A DNA stretch of 64,000 nucleotides, taken from NCBI GenBank assembly GCA_017308515.1, contig JAFKEN010000012.1, positions 121,055 through 185,054 of the forward strand, written 5' to 3'. A model generated the notes under the pieces. That model was not told where the DNA came from, searched no databases, and was given only the letters and a program-made list of their open reading frames with translations. A program made the position numbers and the translations under genes. Positions within the stretch are counted from its first letter, which is position 1. The number at the start of each line of letters is the position of its first letter. The stretch is from Actinomycetales bacterium (lineage in GTDB: Bacteria; Actinomycetota; Actinomycetes; Actinomycetales; Microbacteriaceae). Positions 47,801 to 55,281 of this stretch are shown in pieces.

Positions 47801-47875
47801 AACGGCTACGTCCGCGAGGAGGACCTCGAGTACGGCGGCCTGGAGGACATCGAAGGGCTGAACTCCGGCCAGTAG
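44828..47875 (+). CDS. Large sortase-anchored surface protein with repeat domains
   Basis: A 1015-residue exported protein. Signal peptide 1-47 (LSVVVALLLAFSGLFVATQ, cleavage after AHA). At 70-135 is a thioester-domain-like region with YCID (Cys74) and VAMFVWSI, where the expected Gln is Ala126. Five Ig-like-scale repeats follow at about 298, 436, 577, 714 and 827; the first three share a GTLYGPF-like strand, and the last two share GEPxxDTAxVxGTxPxGA and CGAPGETTxVTE. A sorting signal LAYTG at 952-956, a membrane helix, and an unusually long acidic tail end the protein. LAxTG fits class E sortases. Probably a surface adhesin or envelope protein of the mobile element. Strong RBS AGAGGAGAG. Confidence 0.9.
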   Translation: MSSAILPGSTGVEDPPRRTRVRAMLSVVVALLLAFSGLFVATQPAHAGTRGVGYDIGQGWLGSYQADDGRQVYCIDLALNVPFSPTSGPQTVTSLDSLSRQQLAELNYVMARWGQSGDPNVTSAVAMFVWSIADAGTYNSHGMSGDAYYVARAPSGVRSTILGLLAQMRSEAPAYAVTDPSLSLSIEMADQYAGTLTVAAHPSHLQGTANLSGAVFDNGATSRTLGAGQFGITGTPADGAPWYEIGVSMSVAAEGYGAKVELYTAGAGEQRTIASVAGAPGNLSASTQTPRIDLDFQPVIGTQVASRFVDGGDAFVDLLAVSVTKGTWTILDGARIPITATGTLYGPFDEQPAEADSPPIGAPVAGVEQLTLAGIGDYTSAGSITAPSSGFYTWVWQIDKDAQGELGRYLTGSYTDRFGQVTETAVVPFQPKAVSTAMQHLAEPGDPLTDRLVVSSANGPWLKVDGQPIPVILEGTLYQGPGTRPPSQEAPIVLQSASSIAVDPDAVPIGTVTVTATGPGSYISPVVTAPAAGFVTWVWEIKKAFQPEWVQPYLADDWSDDYGVPAETTSVRWPIHTTSELREYNVHAGGRAFDIVTVSGFPADHGDFHGDGYWLPDVDELVHTVYGPFADDAVLTDDLDLEDAPVLTSITTPARNGVYRLGYEDSDRITPTEPGYYVIVTSFTGDDRVQPYTSSPADVLERFFVPPALPPVTPPTVITQATPAALVGEPFDDTALVQGTIPDGATLVFRAYGPIPDGEPAVCEEAVYVSDPIPVTQPGVYRSGTTSVETAGSVYWIETLYDADGEALVEGSCGAPGETTAVTEQPAELTVTTLATPTVVLGEPATDTAIVSGTVPEGATVAFEAYRQHGDAPNCTEEELVYSGEPIPLDGPGDYLSEPVVFEHVGTYYWIETVRDANGEVLSRGLCGAPGETTTVTEVSAPPPPQPPADKLAYTGTGDWIWPVGIAGGLVLLAGAGALVLGRRLAIARERNGYVREEDLEYGGLEDIEGLNSGQ

Positions 47876-47889
47876 CCGCCACCAATGTT

Positions 47890-47923
47890 GCGGCGGCTCC
47901 TCCATTCACGGTGGAGCCGCCGC
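47890..47923 (+). terminator. Terminator after surface-protein gene
   Basis: GCGGCGGCTCC at 47890-47900 pairs perfectly with GGAGCCGCCGC at 47913-47923 around a 12-base loop, 14 bases after the stop codon. Confidence 0.8.
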
Positions 47924-47999
47924 ACCTGGCATGTTCGGCGTCCGGGTTGTCCGCGATGCACGTCACCGCGCAAGAAGACACCGGAGACGACCGGAGTGG

Positions 48000-48371
48000 C
48001 TACAGCTCGCCGGGAGGTCGATAGGCGGGCATGAGTCCGAGGCCGAGGTGCTGGCGGCTGGTCATCGGGTCGATGTCGAAGAGTCGGAGCACTTCGAGGC
48101 GGTCGGTGAAGTCGGTCGAGCCCTCCAGCCGATAGTGCGTGCCGGTTTCCAGGTGGACGCCGATGGCGAAGTAGAAGTCGGACACTGAGCCGCGCAACCG
48201 GTGCAGGTCGATGTCGATCCAGCCGATGACCCGGTCGACGCGGAACACCTCCCATCGCGGCGGCTCACTCGGACGCCGCGTCGCGGGCCTCAACCGCCGC
48301 ACGATGAGCTCGCCGACCTCGTGGGGCTCGAACGAGAGGTCCGGGACGCCTTCCTGCCTAGTCGTACTCAT
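48000..48371 (-). CDS. Hypothetical protein, second of a two-gene pair
   Basis: A 123-residue protein, not recognised. It is rich in charged and aromatic residues: SFEPHEVGELIVRRLRPATR, VFRVDRVIGWIDIDLHRLRG, FYFAIGVHLETGTHYRLEGS. No membrane helix. ATG 48371 overlaps the upstream gene by 14 bases, so the pair is translationally coupled. Codon composition is consistent with a real gene. Confidence 0.7.
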   Translation of the reverse strand: MSTTRQEGVPDLSFEPHEVGELIVRRLRPATRRPSEPPRWEVFRVDRVIGWIDIDLHRLRGSVSDFYFAIGVHLETGTHYRLEGSTDFTDRLEVLRLFDIDPMTSRQHLGLGLMPAYRPPGEL

Positions 48372-48585
48372 GGAACAGCCTCCAGCCGGTGCCGCTAGCG
48401 TCGCCGAACACCCGGACATCACTGACACTCCGGCCCGTGAAGCGCCACCCGGCGCGTGTCGGCGGCGGGTGCGCAACAAAGGACGCCTCGAGCTCGAGGA
48501 GCGTCAGCTCCACGGGCTCGTTCACGATCCTCCAATCAAACACACATTCGAGAAAACGAGTGTATGACGCAGGCTTTCCGGACAC
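48358..48585 (-). CDS. Small hypothetical protein, first of a two-gene pair
   Basis: A 75-residue protein beginning VSGKPASYTRFLECVFDWR from a GTG start preceded by CCGGGAAG. It contains EPVELTLLELEASFVAHPP and RVFGDASGTGWRLFHEYD, a beta-like pattern. No family is recognised. It overlaps the next gene by 14 bases and is divergent from the 48765 gene. Confidence 0.65.
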   Translation of the reverse strand: MSGKPASYTRFLECVFDWRIVNEPVELTLLELEASFVAHPPPTRAGWRFTGRSVSDVRVFGDASGTGWRLFHEYD

Positions 48586-48764
48586 CGGCTACTTCCCGGG
48601 TTGCCGCTGCGCGACCGGTGGACTGCCGGCGGGGCGGTCGAGTTGCACACCTGTCTCGTATGGCGCGTCCGGTGACGACCTCCATGCTCGTGCTGCGGCG
48701 AGGCTCCGGTTGTCATCGCCTCCGCGACGACGGGCGCGCGAGAAGACGTGAACGGGGATGAAAC

Positions 48765-49286
48765 ATGGAGGTCGAAGGGCGGATGCCATTCGCGGCCGGC
48801 GACGTCGAACGAGCATTGATCGTCGACACGCTCCGGCTCGAGGCGGACCACCGCAGCTGGGGCGCGGACCCCGACCTTGGGGATCTGGCCGAGCTGACGG
48901 CGGAGCTCAACCACGGATACATCACGGAGCCCGACCACGACCGTGTACTGGCTCGCGAAGATCGATGGCGGGCCGACGTCTTCCAGCAAGCGGGACTGTT
49001 CGGCCAGCTCGCCGACGACATCGAACGCGCCGGTCGCGTAGAGGTCTCGGCCGGGGAGCTGCAGATGATCGCGGAGGCCCTCGAGGACCGTTACGGAGCG
49101 GCCGAGCCCAAGGCACAACCTCCGGTGATGCACCGTGTAGCTGCAGCCCGCCGCGATCTCGATCACGCTCGACTTGCTGCAGCCCTGCAGGCGCGCGGTC
49201 GCGAGCTGCGCGATCCGATCTCGCCGCAGCTCGACACGCGCTCCACAGATCCCCCGTCGAGGGCGGAGCCCTCTGTCGGCCTCTGA
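48765..49286 (+). CDS. Hypothetical protein
   Basis: A 173-residue soluble protein, not recognised. It is largely helical in appearance: FAAGDVERALIVDTLRLEAD, DLGDLAELTAELNHGYITEP, RWRADVFQQAGLFGQLADDI, VSAGELQMIAEALEDRYG. ATG 48765 has GGGGA ten bases upstream. The C-terminal 30 residues are low-complexity. The opposite strand also has an Arg-rich ORF that looks like its shadow. Confidence 0.65.
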   Translation: MEVEGRMPFAAGDVERALIVDTLRLEADHRSWGADPDLGDLAELTAELNHGYITEPDHDRVLAREDRWRADVFQQAGLFGQLADDIERAGRVEVSAGELQMIAEALEDRYGAAEPKAQPPVMHRVAAARRDLDHARLAAALQARGRELRDPISPQLDTRSTDPPSRAEPSVGL

Positions 49287-49420
49287 GCAGTCGAGCTGGC
49301 GCGCCGTAGCACGGCGGCGCTGATCGGCGAGGGTGAGCGCGATCGCCCGTGTTCGTCTCCCACAGCCAGCGCCGTGCCCCGATGCCGGTCTTGAGCACAC
49401 GCAGGACGACCGTCGGCGTG

Positions 49421-49576
49421 TCAGCGCCCGACGCCCGGCGCAGGCAGCCCGTCGACGATGTGAGCACGGGCCTTCCCTCGATCGCCGACAAGCTCGACTT
49501 CGCGGTCGAGGCAGGCGATCGCGAAGTCCAGAGCGTGCTCGTAGCTCATGCCGACGGGATGGATCTCGCCGCGCAC
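49421..49576 (-). CDS. Possible short gene in frame after the stop of its upstream neighbour
   Basis: Directly beyond the TGA of the 122-residue gene, the same frame reopens: GTG 49576 or ATG 49549, giving 51 or 42 residues, VRGEIHPVGMSYEHALDFAI, then ACLDREVELVGDRGKARAHI. Composition is protein-like and unlike the shadow ORFs. It could be a separate small gene, a decayed C-terminus of the upstream gene, or a readthrough extension. Upstream of it there is no clear RBS. Confidence 0.45.
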   Translation of the reverse strand: MRGEIHPVGMSYEHALDFAIACLDREVELVGDRGKARAHIVDGLPAPGVGR

Positions 49577-49594
49577 ATAGCGGGGTCGCGCTGG

Positions 49595-49963
49595 TCAAGC
49601 GACTTCGGCGTGAATAGCGTCACGCTCGGCGCGGAGGCGGGCCAGCAGTTGGTGGCTGGGGTGCGTGGCGCGCTCGAGCCAGAGCTGACGCGCACGATAT
49701 TCCCGCGCAAGCTCTCGATCGTGTTTTCGTCGGCCCAGTTGCGGCGGCGGCAGGACGACGGCGGACGGGTCCACCGGATTCGTCGGAGCGTCAGCCTGCG
49801 GCGTCACGGCCGCCGGCACGGCTTCGCGGAGGATGGTGATGCGTCGGCCGTCGTCGAGGTGGTCGAGACCGGCCCAGAACTCGGCGGCGGCGCGCGCGTC
49901 GGCGGCGACCTCGTCCGGGCTGCGGATCGTGCGGCCGAATGTCGCCGCGTCGGTGGCGGGCAT
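49595..49963 (-). CDS. Hypothetical protein near relaxase
   Basis: A 122-residue protein with no recognised domain. N-terminal half: RTIRSPDEVAADARAAAEFW, GLDHLDDGRRITILREAVP. A Pro-rich linker follows, then a basic helical end RKHDRELAREYRARQLWLER. I chose ATG 49963 with GGGAGG upstream; GTG 49993 would extend it. It follows the 153-residue membrane protein gene and the relaxase on the same strand, so it may belong to a transfer operon. Confidence 0.7.
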   Translation of the reverse strand: MPATDAATFGRTIRSPDEVAADARAAAEFWAGLDHLDDGRRITILREAVPAAVTPQADAPTNPVDPSAVVLPPPQLGRRKHDRELAREYRARQLWLERATHPSHQLLARLRAERDAIHAEVA

Positions 49964-50064
49964 CGAACGGGCCTCCCGTGTCGTGTGCGACACAGGTGCC
50001 CGCCCCGCCTCGGGCGCGGATCAGCCGCCCAAGGGCTTCCTGAGCGTGGCGGAGTCGGGGCGGT

Positions 50065-50526
50065 TCAACGGGCGGCGAGGGCCTGACGGGCCCAGGCGCG
50101 TAGCTGCTCCTGCTGCTCGGCAGTGTATTCCGGTGCCGGGTTGCCGGCGGCCTCGGCCTCGCGGCGCTGCTGGCGGCGGATCTGCCGGAGCAGCCTGGCC
50201 TCGCGGATGTGGTGGGCGGCGAGCCGGGCGGCGCTGCTCGGGATGAAGAGGAGGAACTTGCACAGGCTGACGAGGACGGGGAGCCCGAGCAGGGGCGCCC
50301 AGTAGCCCCAGCCCCAGTGCTCGTAGCCGGTGTACAGCAGCAGCAAGAGGCCGCCGTACACGGCGGCGGCCGCAAGGCCGACGAGGGCACCCCACTTCAG
50401 GCGATCGCGGTGGCCGAAGTACTGACGCACCATGTTGCTGGGGAAGTAAGGACGGCAGCGCCAAAGATGGCTCCCGACGGCAGCGAGGAACAGGAAGATC
50501 GGGATCACGACGAACAGGAAGACCAT
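50065..50526 (-). CDS. Membrane protein downstream of relaxase
   Basis: A 153-residue protein with three hydrophobic segments: VFLFVVIPIFLFLAAVGSHL, ALVGLAAAAVYGGLLLLLYT and WAPLLGLPVLVSLCKFLLF. A cytoplasmic C-terminal basic helix follows, rich in Arg/Gln/Glu (LLRQIRRQQRREAEAAG), a shape like accessory conjugation proteins. GAGAGGAG is the RBS for ATG 50526. Function inferred only from position. Confidence 0.75.
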   Translation of the reverse strand: MVFLFVVIPIFLFLAAVGSHLWRCRPYFPSNMVRQYFGHRDRLKWGALVGLAAAAVYGGLLLLLYTGYEHWGWGYWAPLLGLPVLVSLCKFLLFIPSSAARLAAHHIREARLLRQIRRQQRREAEAAGNPAPEYTAEQQEQLRAWARQALAAR

Positions 50527-50602
50527 CGCCGGGCTCCTCTCTGTGGGATGGCGGGGTTCCTTCTCACGGTAGAGACGGATGAGGACGTCGTGGCCTGGGC
50601 GC

Positions 50603-50640
50603 TGTGGATAACTTCGTAATCGGCCGATGCCTGTGGACAA
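50603..50640. promoter_or_regulatory. Two DnaA-box-like sequences
   Basis: On the minus strand, TTATCCACA (50603-50611) and TTGTCCACA (50632-50640) lie 29 bp apart, in the 117-bp gap after the relaxase stop. They match the E. coli R1 consensus and the actinobacterial DnaA consensus respectively. They may mark a replication or control site of the mobile element. Confidence 0.55.
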
Positions 50641-50643
50641 CTG

Positions 50644-53600
50644 TCAGAGGGTCGGCGCAGCAGGGGCGGCGAGGGTCGGGGCGTCCTGCTCCGGGCGGGC
50701 CTGGGCTTCGGCGGCGAGCTGGGCGGCGCGGGTCAGGGCGCGGCGAGCGAGGTCGCGGTCACGGGTGCGCGGCCAGTCCTCCGGCGTCTCGCTTCCGAGC
50801 GGCGACGGCGCGGTGACGTCGTGCCGGTCGCGGTAAGCGGCGACCGTCGTCGCCAGCCGCAGCCACGCCTCGCGCCTGGCTGCCTCAGTGGGTGCGGGGC
50901 CGAGCTGGGTGGTCCAGGGCTGCCGGGTGGTGATCGCGGTCTCGGCGAGGGATCGCGCCCGGGTCGTGATGAGGCGGGCACGCTCGGTCAGCGCCGCCCG
51001 GGTGGCGTCGTCGTCCGCGGCGGCTTCGGGGATGAGGCCGGCGATGAGGCGCGGGCCGCCCTTGGCGCGCGGCAGCTCGCTGGTGGTCAGCCGGTGCAGC
51101 AGGACCGCGCCGATGTCCTCCACGTCGGCGAGGGATCGCTGGGCGAGGAGGACGGGCAGGGCGGCGGCGAGGTCGATGCGGTCGGCTTCGGCGCGGCGGA
51201 ACTCAGCGAACAGTGGGCCGGCCGAGTCGGAGGCCAAGACGTCGTCGAGCTGCTGTTCGCTCAGCCCGGATGCGGTCAGGAGCGCGGCCCAGCGGTGGCG
51301 GCCGGCGTCGGCGGCGATCGTGTCGTATTCGGCCGCGAGCTGGGCAATCCCGGCCCACCGGGCGTGTTCGGCGGCGAGCATGTCGCGGGCGGAGAGCTCG
51401 GCGCCGGTGTTGTGCAGGATGCGGTCGAGCACGGCCAGCGCGTCGGGCATGGCGTCCTCCGGGTGGCGCTGGTGCTCCTCGAGGTGGGCCTCGTCGACGG
51501 CGACGTAGGCGATGTTCGCCCGTTGGCCGCGGGTGAGGGCGACATACAGCGCCTCGCGGGTCATGGCCTGGGAGGCGACGAGCGCGTGCGAGGTGTCGAC
51601 GGTGAGTCCCTGGGCGCGTTGCACGGTGACGGCGTAGCCGAGGTCGACGTGCGCGGCCACATACCACGCCGGCAGCCGCACCCAGCCGGCTCTGCGGCGG
51701 ACGGTGCGGCGGGCGGTGAGGGAGCCGTCGAGGTGGGTGGCGGTGACGACCCACCTGTCGTTGTTCTTCACCCAGCCGCGACCGGTAGTCAGGCGCCGCT
51801 CGATCTTGCGGGTGATGATGAGATCGCCGGCGCCGACCATGGTGCCGTCGTGGAGCCGCAGCCCGCCAGCGGCGACCTGGCCTGCGACGACGCGATCGTA
51901 GCGGGCGCGCTCGTTGAGCTCGGTGACCGCCTGCAGGGTCTCGGTGACCAGGATCGAGCGGCGCCCTGCAGCGACGTCCATGCGCCAGGCGGAGTAGGCG
52001 GTCTCGACCATCTGCTCGTAGCCGCCGGAGACGATCCGCTCGTGTTCGGCGTAGTCCTGCAACACGGCTTCATCCCCCAGGCGCAGTCTCAGCGAGGCGT
52101 CCCGCTCCCATTCGGCGGTGAACCGTCGCACGTCCACGAGGGTAGGTGTGTCGTCGCGCTCGTTGGCGAGCATGCCGAACGCACCGCCGGAGTCGATGGG
52201 CTGCATCTGGGCGGCGTCGCCGACCAGCAGCAGTTTCGCGCGCGCTCGGTGCACCTCGAGGGCGATGCGTTCGAGGGCGAAGGTGCCGACCATCGCGGCC
52301 TCGTCGACGATGAGCAACTGGCCAGGCTGGAGCTGCCACTGGTCGATCCGGTTGCGCAGGGTGGCCTGGCGGCTGCGGATCATTCGCTCGAGGGACTTGG
52401 AGCCACGGCCGGGATCCAGCAGGCCGGCCTTCTTCGCCGCCTCCGCGACGCGTGGCGATGCGGCCTGGAGCCGAGCTTCCCAGGCGTCGGCGGGGCCGCC
52501 GACCGAGCTCACCCCGCGCAGCAGCCGGGTCAGCGCCTCGAGCTCGGCACGGCGGGCCGGAGCCTGGTCGGTCTCGTAGAGGAACTTGACCGTGTTCTCG
52601 GCGGTCACCCCGAGCTCCTGCCCGAGCACATCGGCCGCCGCCGCGGTGGGAGCGAGGCCCACCACCGAGCCGCGGCCGTGCACCTGTTCCCAGGATCGGC
52701 GCAACGCGGAGAGCATGGTCGTCTTGCCCGTTCCGGCCGGGCCGACTAGCAGATCCAGGACGAGACCAGATCCGCCGATGCGGGCCAGGGCGGTGAGCTG
52801 GTCGTCGGCTAGCCGTCGGCCGCGTTCGTCGCGGCGACGAGCGGCACGCAGGACCGCAGCCGCGGTGAGGATCGGGCCGCCGCGGGTGCGAGACGCGCGC
52901 AGCAGCGTCTCCTCGGCGGCGAGCATCCGCTCGCTGCTGAACACGACCGATCCGACGGGGCGGAACATGCTCGACCCGTCCGGGCGGATGAACGCCGGCG
53001 GGGTGGGAGCCAACTCGAGCGGGGTGAGCCGGAGCGAACCGACCTCGGCGGCATCGGCAACCCGCTGCAGCAGCGCATCCCGGTCGAGAGCTGAGGCGAA
53101 GCGGTGCTCGACGGTCTGCCGGGCCGCCTCGGCGATCAGGTTCCACCGCCGCCATGTCGAGCGCTTCTCCCCCACCGCCCGGAGCACCGCCCGCGCGACG
53201 GTGTTGATTTCGACTGTGGTCCAGTCGTCGGCGCGCAGCGTGCGTACTGGGTGGGGTGCGCCGGCGAGGCCTACCGCCCACCTGGTCGCGTCGCGTCCGA
53301 GGATGCGGGTCGCGCGGGTACGCCACTGCCGGGTCAGCTCGGCCAGCGAGTGCAGGTTCTTCGACGGCCGCGTGCTGATAGTGGCCTGCTGCCGCAGCCG
53401 GATGATCGTCTGCCTGGACGGGCGACGGCCATGCTCCGCCTTGTAGGCGGCGATCAGTCGGTCGTGTTCGGCGTCGATGTCGTGTGATCGGGAGGAGAAC
53501 TCCGCGATCAGTTCCTCGGGAACCCCCTTGATCTCCCAGGCCGGGGCTCGCCGCTCGCCCCGGTCACGTCGCTCCCACACCACGCCGAGCTCGCGGTGCA

Positions 53601-54315
53601 CCCGGTCCATGAGCATGCCGGTGTAGGTCTCCGACAGCGCGACCACGGCGGCGTGGATCGGTCGCCCGTCCAGCGCTCTCCATCGCCCGTCCGGGCCCTG
53701 CACCCGATTCGCGATGACGACATGGGTATGCAGGTGCGGGTCGGAGGCGCGCGAGTCGTAGTGGTCGAATGCGGTGGCGACGACTCCGCGCACGGGTACC
53801 TGTGCCACCGCGCCGTTGGGGCCTTTCGACCCGGTCCTAGTCGCCGCGACGTCGCGCTCGATGATGGCGAGCATGTCGCGGATGGTTTCGTGGTGGGCGG
53901 TCGCGATCAGCGCCTGGGTACCGGCGTCGGCGACCGCCCATAGCGCGCTCAGCGACTTCGGCAGCGAGAACGTATGGTCGTAGCCCGCAACCGCACGCCG
54001 GCGGGCGCCGTTGGCGTCGGTCGTGAAGTCGCGGTGCGCCCGGCCGAGCGGGACCCCGGTGAGTGGGTCGCGCCCCTCACCGAGCAGGCGCCGCAGCTGC
54101 TCCTCGGTGACCGCCTGGCCCTCGACGACACGAGTTCCCGGGATGCCGAGTGCGGGCACCCCCGAGCCGAACCATCGGCCCGGCGGGGTACCCTTGGTCG
54201 TGTAGTAGCGGATGAGCGGAGCTGTCATGTCGCGGCTGCCATCGCCGACAGCCACCGACTTCAACAGGTAGCGATACGCCGCCCCGGCGGACATCACCCG
54301 CATCGACATCGTCAC
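50644..54315 (-). CDS. MobF family conjugative relaxase-helicase (TrwC/TraA type)
   Basis: A 1223-residue relaxase that nicks oriT and unwinds plasmid DNA during conjugation. The N-terminal TrwC domain has early tyrosines (GAAYRYLLK; RYYTTKG) and the HUH-like metal site DPHLHTHVVIANR at about 192-204, close to HYDSRASD. The helicase domain has Walker A GPAGTGKTT near 525, and DEAAM near 671. It lacks a coupling-protein gene in view. GTG 54315 is preceded by CCGGAGG at eight bases, better than the further ATGs 54309 and 54303. Confidence 0.93.
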   Translation of the reverse strand: MTMSMRVMSAGAAYRYLLKSVAVGDGSRDMTAPLIRYYTTKGTPPGRWFGSGVPALGIPGTRVVEGQAVTEEQLRRLLGEGRDPLTGVPLGRAHRDFTTDANGARRRAVAGYDHTFSLPKSLSALWAVADAGTQALIATAHHETIRDMLAIIERDVAATRTGSKGPNGAVAQVPVRGVVATAFDHYDSRASDPHLHTHVVIANRVQGPDGRWRALDGRPIHAAVVALSETYTGMLMDRVHRELGVVWERRDRGERRAPAWEIKGVPEELIAEFSSRSHDIDAEHDRLIAAYKAEHGRRPSRQTIIRLRQQATISTRPSKNLHSLAELTRQWRTRATRILGRDATRWAVGLAGAPHPVRTLRADDWTTVEINTVARAVLRAVGEKRSTWRRWNLIAEAARQTVEHRFASALDRDALLQRVADAAEVGSLRLTPLELAPTPPAFIRPDGSSMFRPVGSVVFSSERMLAAEETLLRASRTRGGPILTAAAVLRAARRRDERGRRLADDQLTALARIGGSGLVLDLLVGPAGTGKTTMLSALRRSWEQVHGRGSVVGLAPTAAAADVLGQELGVTAENTVKFLYETDQAPARRAELEALTRLLRGVSSVGGPADAWEARLQAASPRVAEAAKKAGLLDPGRGSKSLERMIRSRQATLRNRIDQWQLQPGQLLIVDEAAMVGTFALERIALEVHRARAKLLLVGDAAQMQPIDSGGAFGMLANERDDTPTLVDVRRFTAEWERDASLRLRLGDEAVLQDYAEHERIVSGGYEQMVETAYSAWRMDVAAGRRSILVTETLQAVTELNERARYDRVVAGQVAAGGLRLHDGTMVGAGDLIITRKIERRLTTGRGWVKNNDRWVVTATHLDGSLTARRTVRRRAGWVRLPAWYVAAHVDLGYAVTVQRAQGLTVDTSHALVASQAMTREALYVALTRGQRANIAYVAVDEAHLEEHQRHPEDAMPDALAVLDRILHNTGAELSARDMLAAEHARWAGIAQLAAEYDTIAADAGRHRWAALLTASGLSEQQLDDVLASDSAGPLFAEFRRAEADRIDLAAALPVLLAQRSLADVEDIGAVLLHRLTTSELPRAKGGPRLIAGLIPEAAADDDATRAALTERARLITTRARSLAETAITTRQPWTTQLGPAPTEAARREAWLRLATTVAAYRDRHDVTAPSPLGSETPEDWPRTRDRDLARRALTRAAQLAAEAQARPEQDAPTLAAPAAPTL

Positions 54316-54517
54316 TCGCACGACCTCCGGACATGAGGTGCGTCGCGACGTCCGAGATCGCAAAGAGAACAGCTCAGCTACCGGTGACTACCATCGCGAA
54401 TATGGATCCTGGCTGATCATCGGGCTTTCACCGTTGCACCAGCAGGAGCTTTGCCGCCTCTTGTTCGACGAACGAGTGGCAAAATGCGCACCCTGGAGCG
54501 GGCTCCGGTTGGACTCC

Positions 54518-55090
54518 TCAGCGTCGCTGCTCGTCGGCAGCAATGGCATGAGCCGCGACAGACGCAACGGGTAGTAGGCCCACTGCCACTGTCGCCGCCC
54601 GGAGAGCATCTTCACGGTTGGAGTACGGTTCGGGAGCATGCAGGACTGGCCTTCTGTCTCGTCCTGCGTTCCACAAGGTGTGACGCTCCTCCGTCGTAAT
54701 GAAGTGCAGCGTCAGGTCCTCGGCAAACTCTTGGATGGTCCGAGCATCGCGCTCGGCCATCACGATCGTCGGGAAGGCCCAGCTGCTCTCCGCCACGTGG
54801 ATGCCGCGACCATCTTCGAGCGCCCAGGTGTACGCGATTGAAGAGTCGGCGTCCCGAAACCACCGACGGGCATCCGCGGCCTCGGCGAAGTAGACGATGG
54901 GCACGCTCGACTCAATGCGCGATGCCTGGGCAACCCGTGGTCGCGAGTGGATGAGTGAAACCTTTCGACGGCGGGTCCATTCATGTAAAGACGGAGAGGC
55001 GCCGAAGTCGTGTGCAAGCAGGACGATATGCGGTCCGAGGCGTCGCGAAGAGAGGCCCGGGCCTGTGGAGTTGTCCAGCGGTCGTGTCAT
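54518..55090 (-). CDS. Hypothetical protein, last gene of the copper/phosphoketolase operon
   Basis: A 190-residue soluble protein, not recognised. It contains LGPHIVLLAHDFGASPSLHEW, VPIVYFAEAADARRWFRDAD, YTWALEDGRGIHVAES, AFPTIVMAERDARTIQEFAED, and a final AALRA-type helix. The mix suggests an alpha/beta fold. The ATG overlaps the 64-residue gene stop by four bases. It ends the operon, about 200 bases before the relaxase start. Confidence 0.7.
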   Translation of the reverse strand: MTRPLDNSTGPGLSSRRLGPHIVLLAHDFGASPSLHEWTRRRKVSLIHSRPRVAQASRIESSVPIVYFAEAADARRWFRDADSSIAYTWALEDGRGIHVAESSWAFPTIVMAERDARTIQEFAEDLTLHFITTEERHTLWNAGRDRRPVLHAPEPYSNREDALRAATVAVGLLPVASVAAHAIAADEQRR

Positions 55091-55281
55091 TGCGACAAGG
55101 CGCGGATCGTCAAGCTCGCGTCGGCGCTTACGGTTGCCACCGGGCCGTGGCTGACGCTGATGGCGCGGTTCGCCTCCAAGACATCGTCGACCACGATGAA
55201 GCTGCCGTCGACCGGGTGGTCAGCGAAGTGGGCGTTACCGTTGAAACTTGGGGCCTCGCGGTGCTCTACGTCGTTGCTCAT
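55087..55281 (-). CDS. Small hypothetical protein between multicopper oxidase and 190-residue gene
   Basis: A 64-residue acidic protein (MSNDVEHREAPSFNGNAHFA, DHPVDGSFIVVDDVLEANRA, then ISVSHGPVATVSADASLTIR). No cysteine. Its ATG overlaps the multicopper oxidase stop and its stop overlaps the next start, both as ATGA, so it is translated as part of the operon. Possibly a small partner or chaperone; no homologue recognised. Confidence 0.65.
   Translation of the reverse strand: MSNDVEHREAPSFNGNAHFADHPVDGSFIVVDDVLEANRAISVSHGPVATVSADASLTIRALSQ

Noticed and set aside
48522..49598. 358-residue minus-strand ORF opposite the 48765 gene
   Set aside because: Very Arg-rich and lacks any domain; it is a frame shadow of the plus-strand gene and neighbours.
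49349..50086. 245-residue plus-strand ORF over the 122-residue gene
   Set aside because: Composition is that of an antisense shadow; the minus-strand gene has a better start and RBS.
54338..54639. Small ORFs on both strands between relaxase and the 190-residue gene
   Set aside because: Not protein-like and no ribosome-binding site; the plus-strand 78-residue frame has no recognisable feature.
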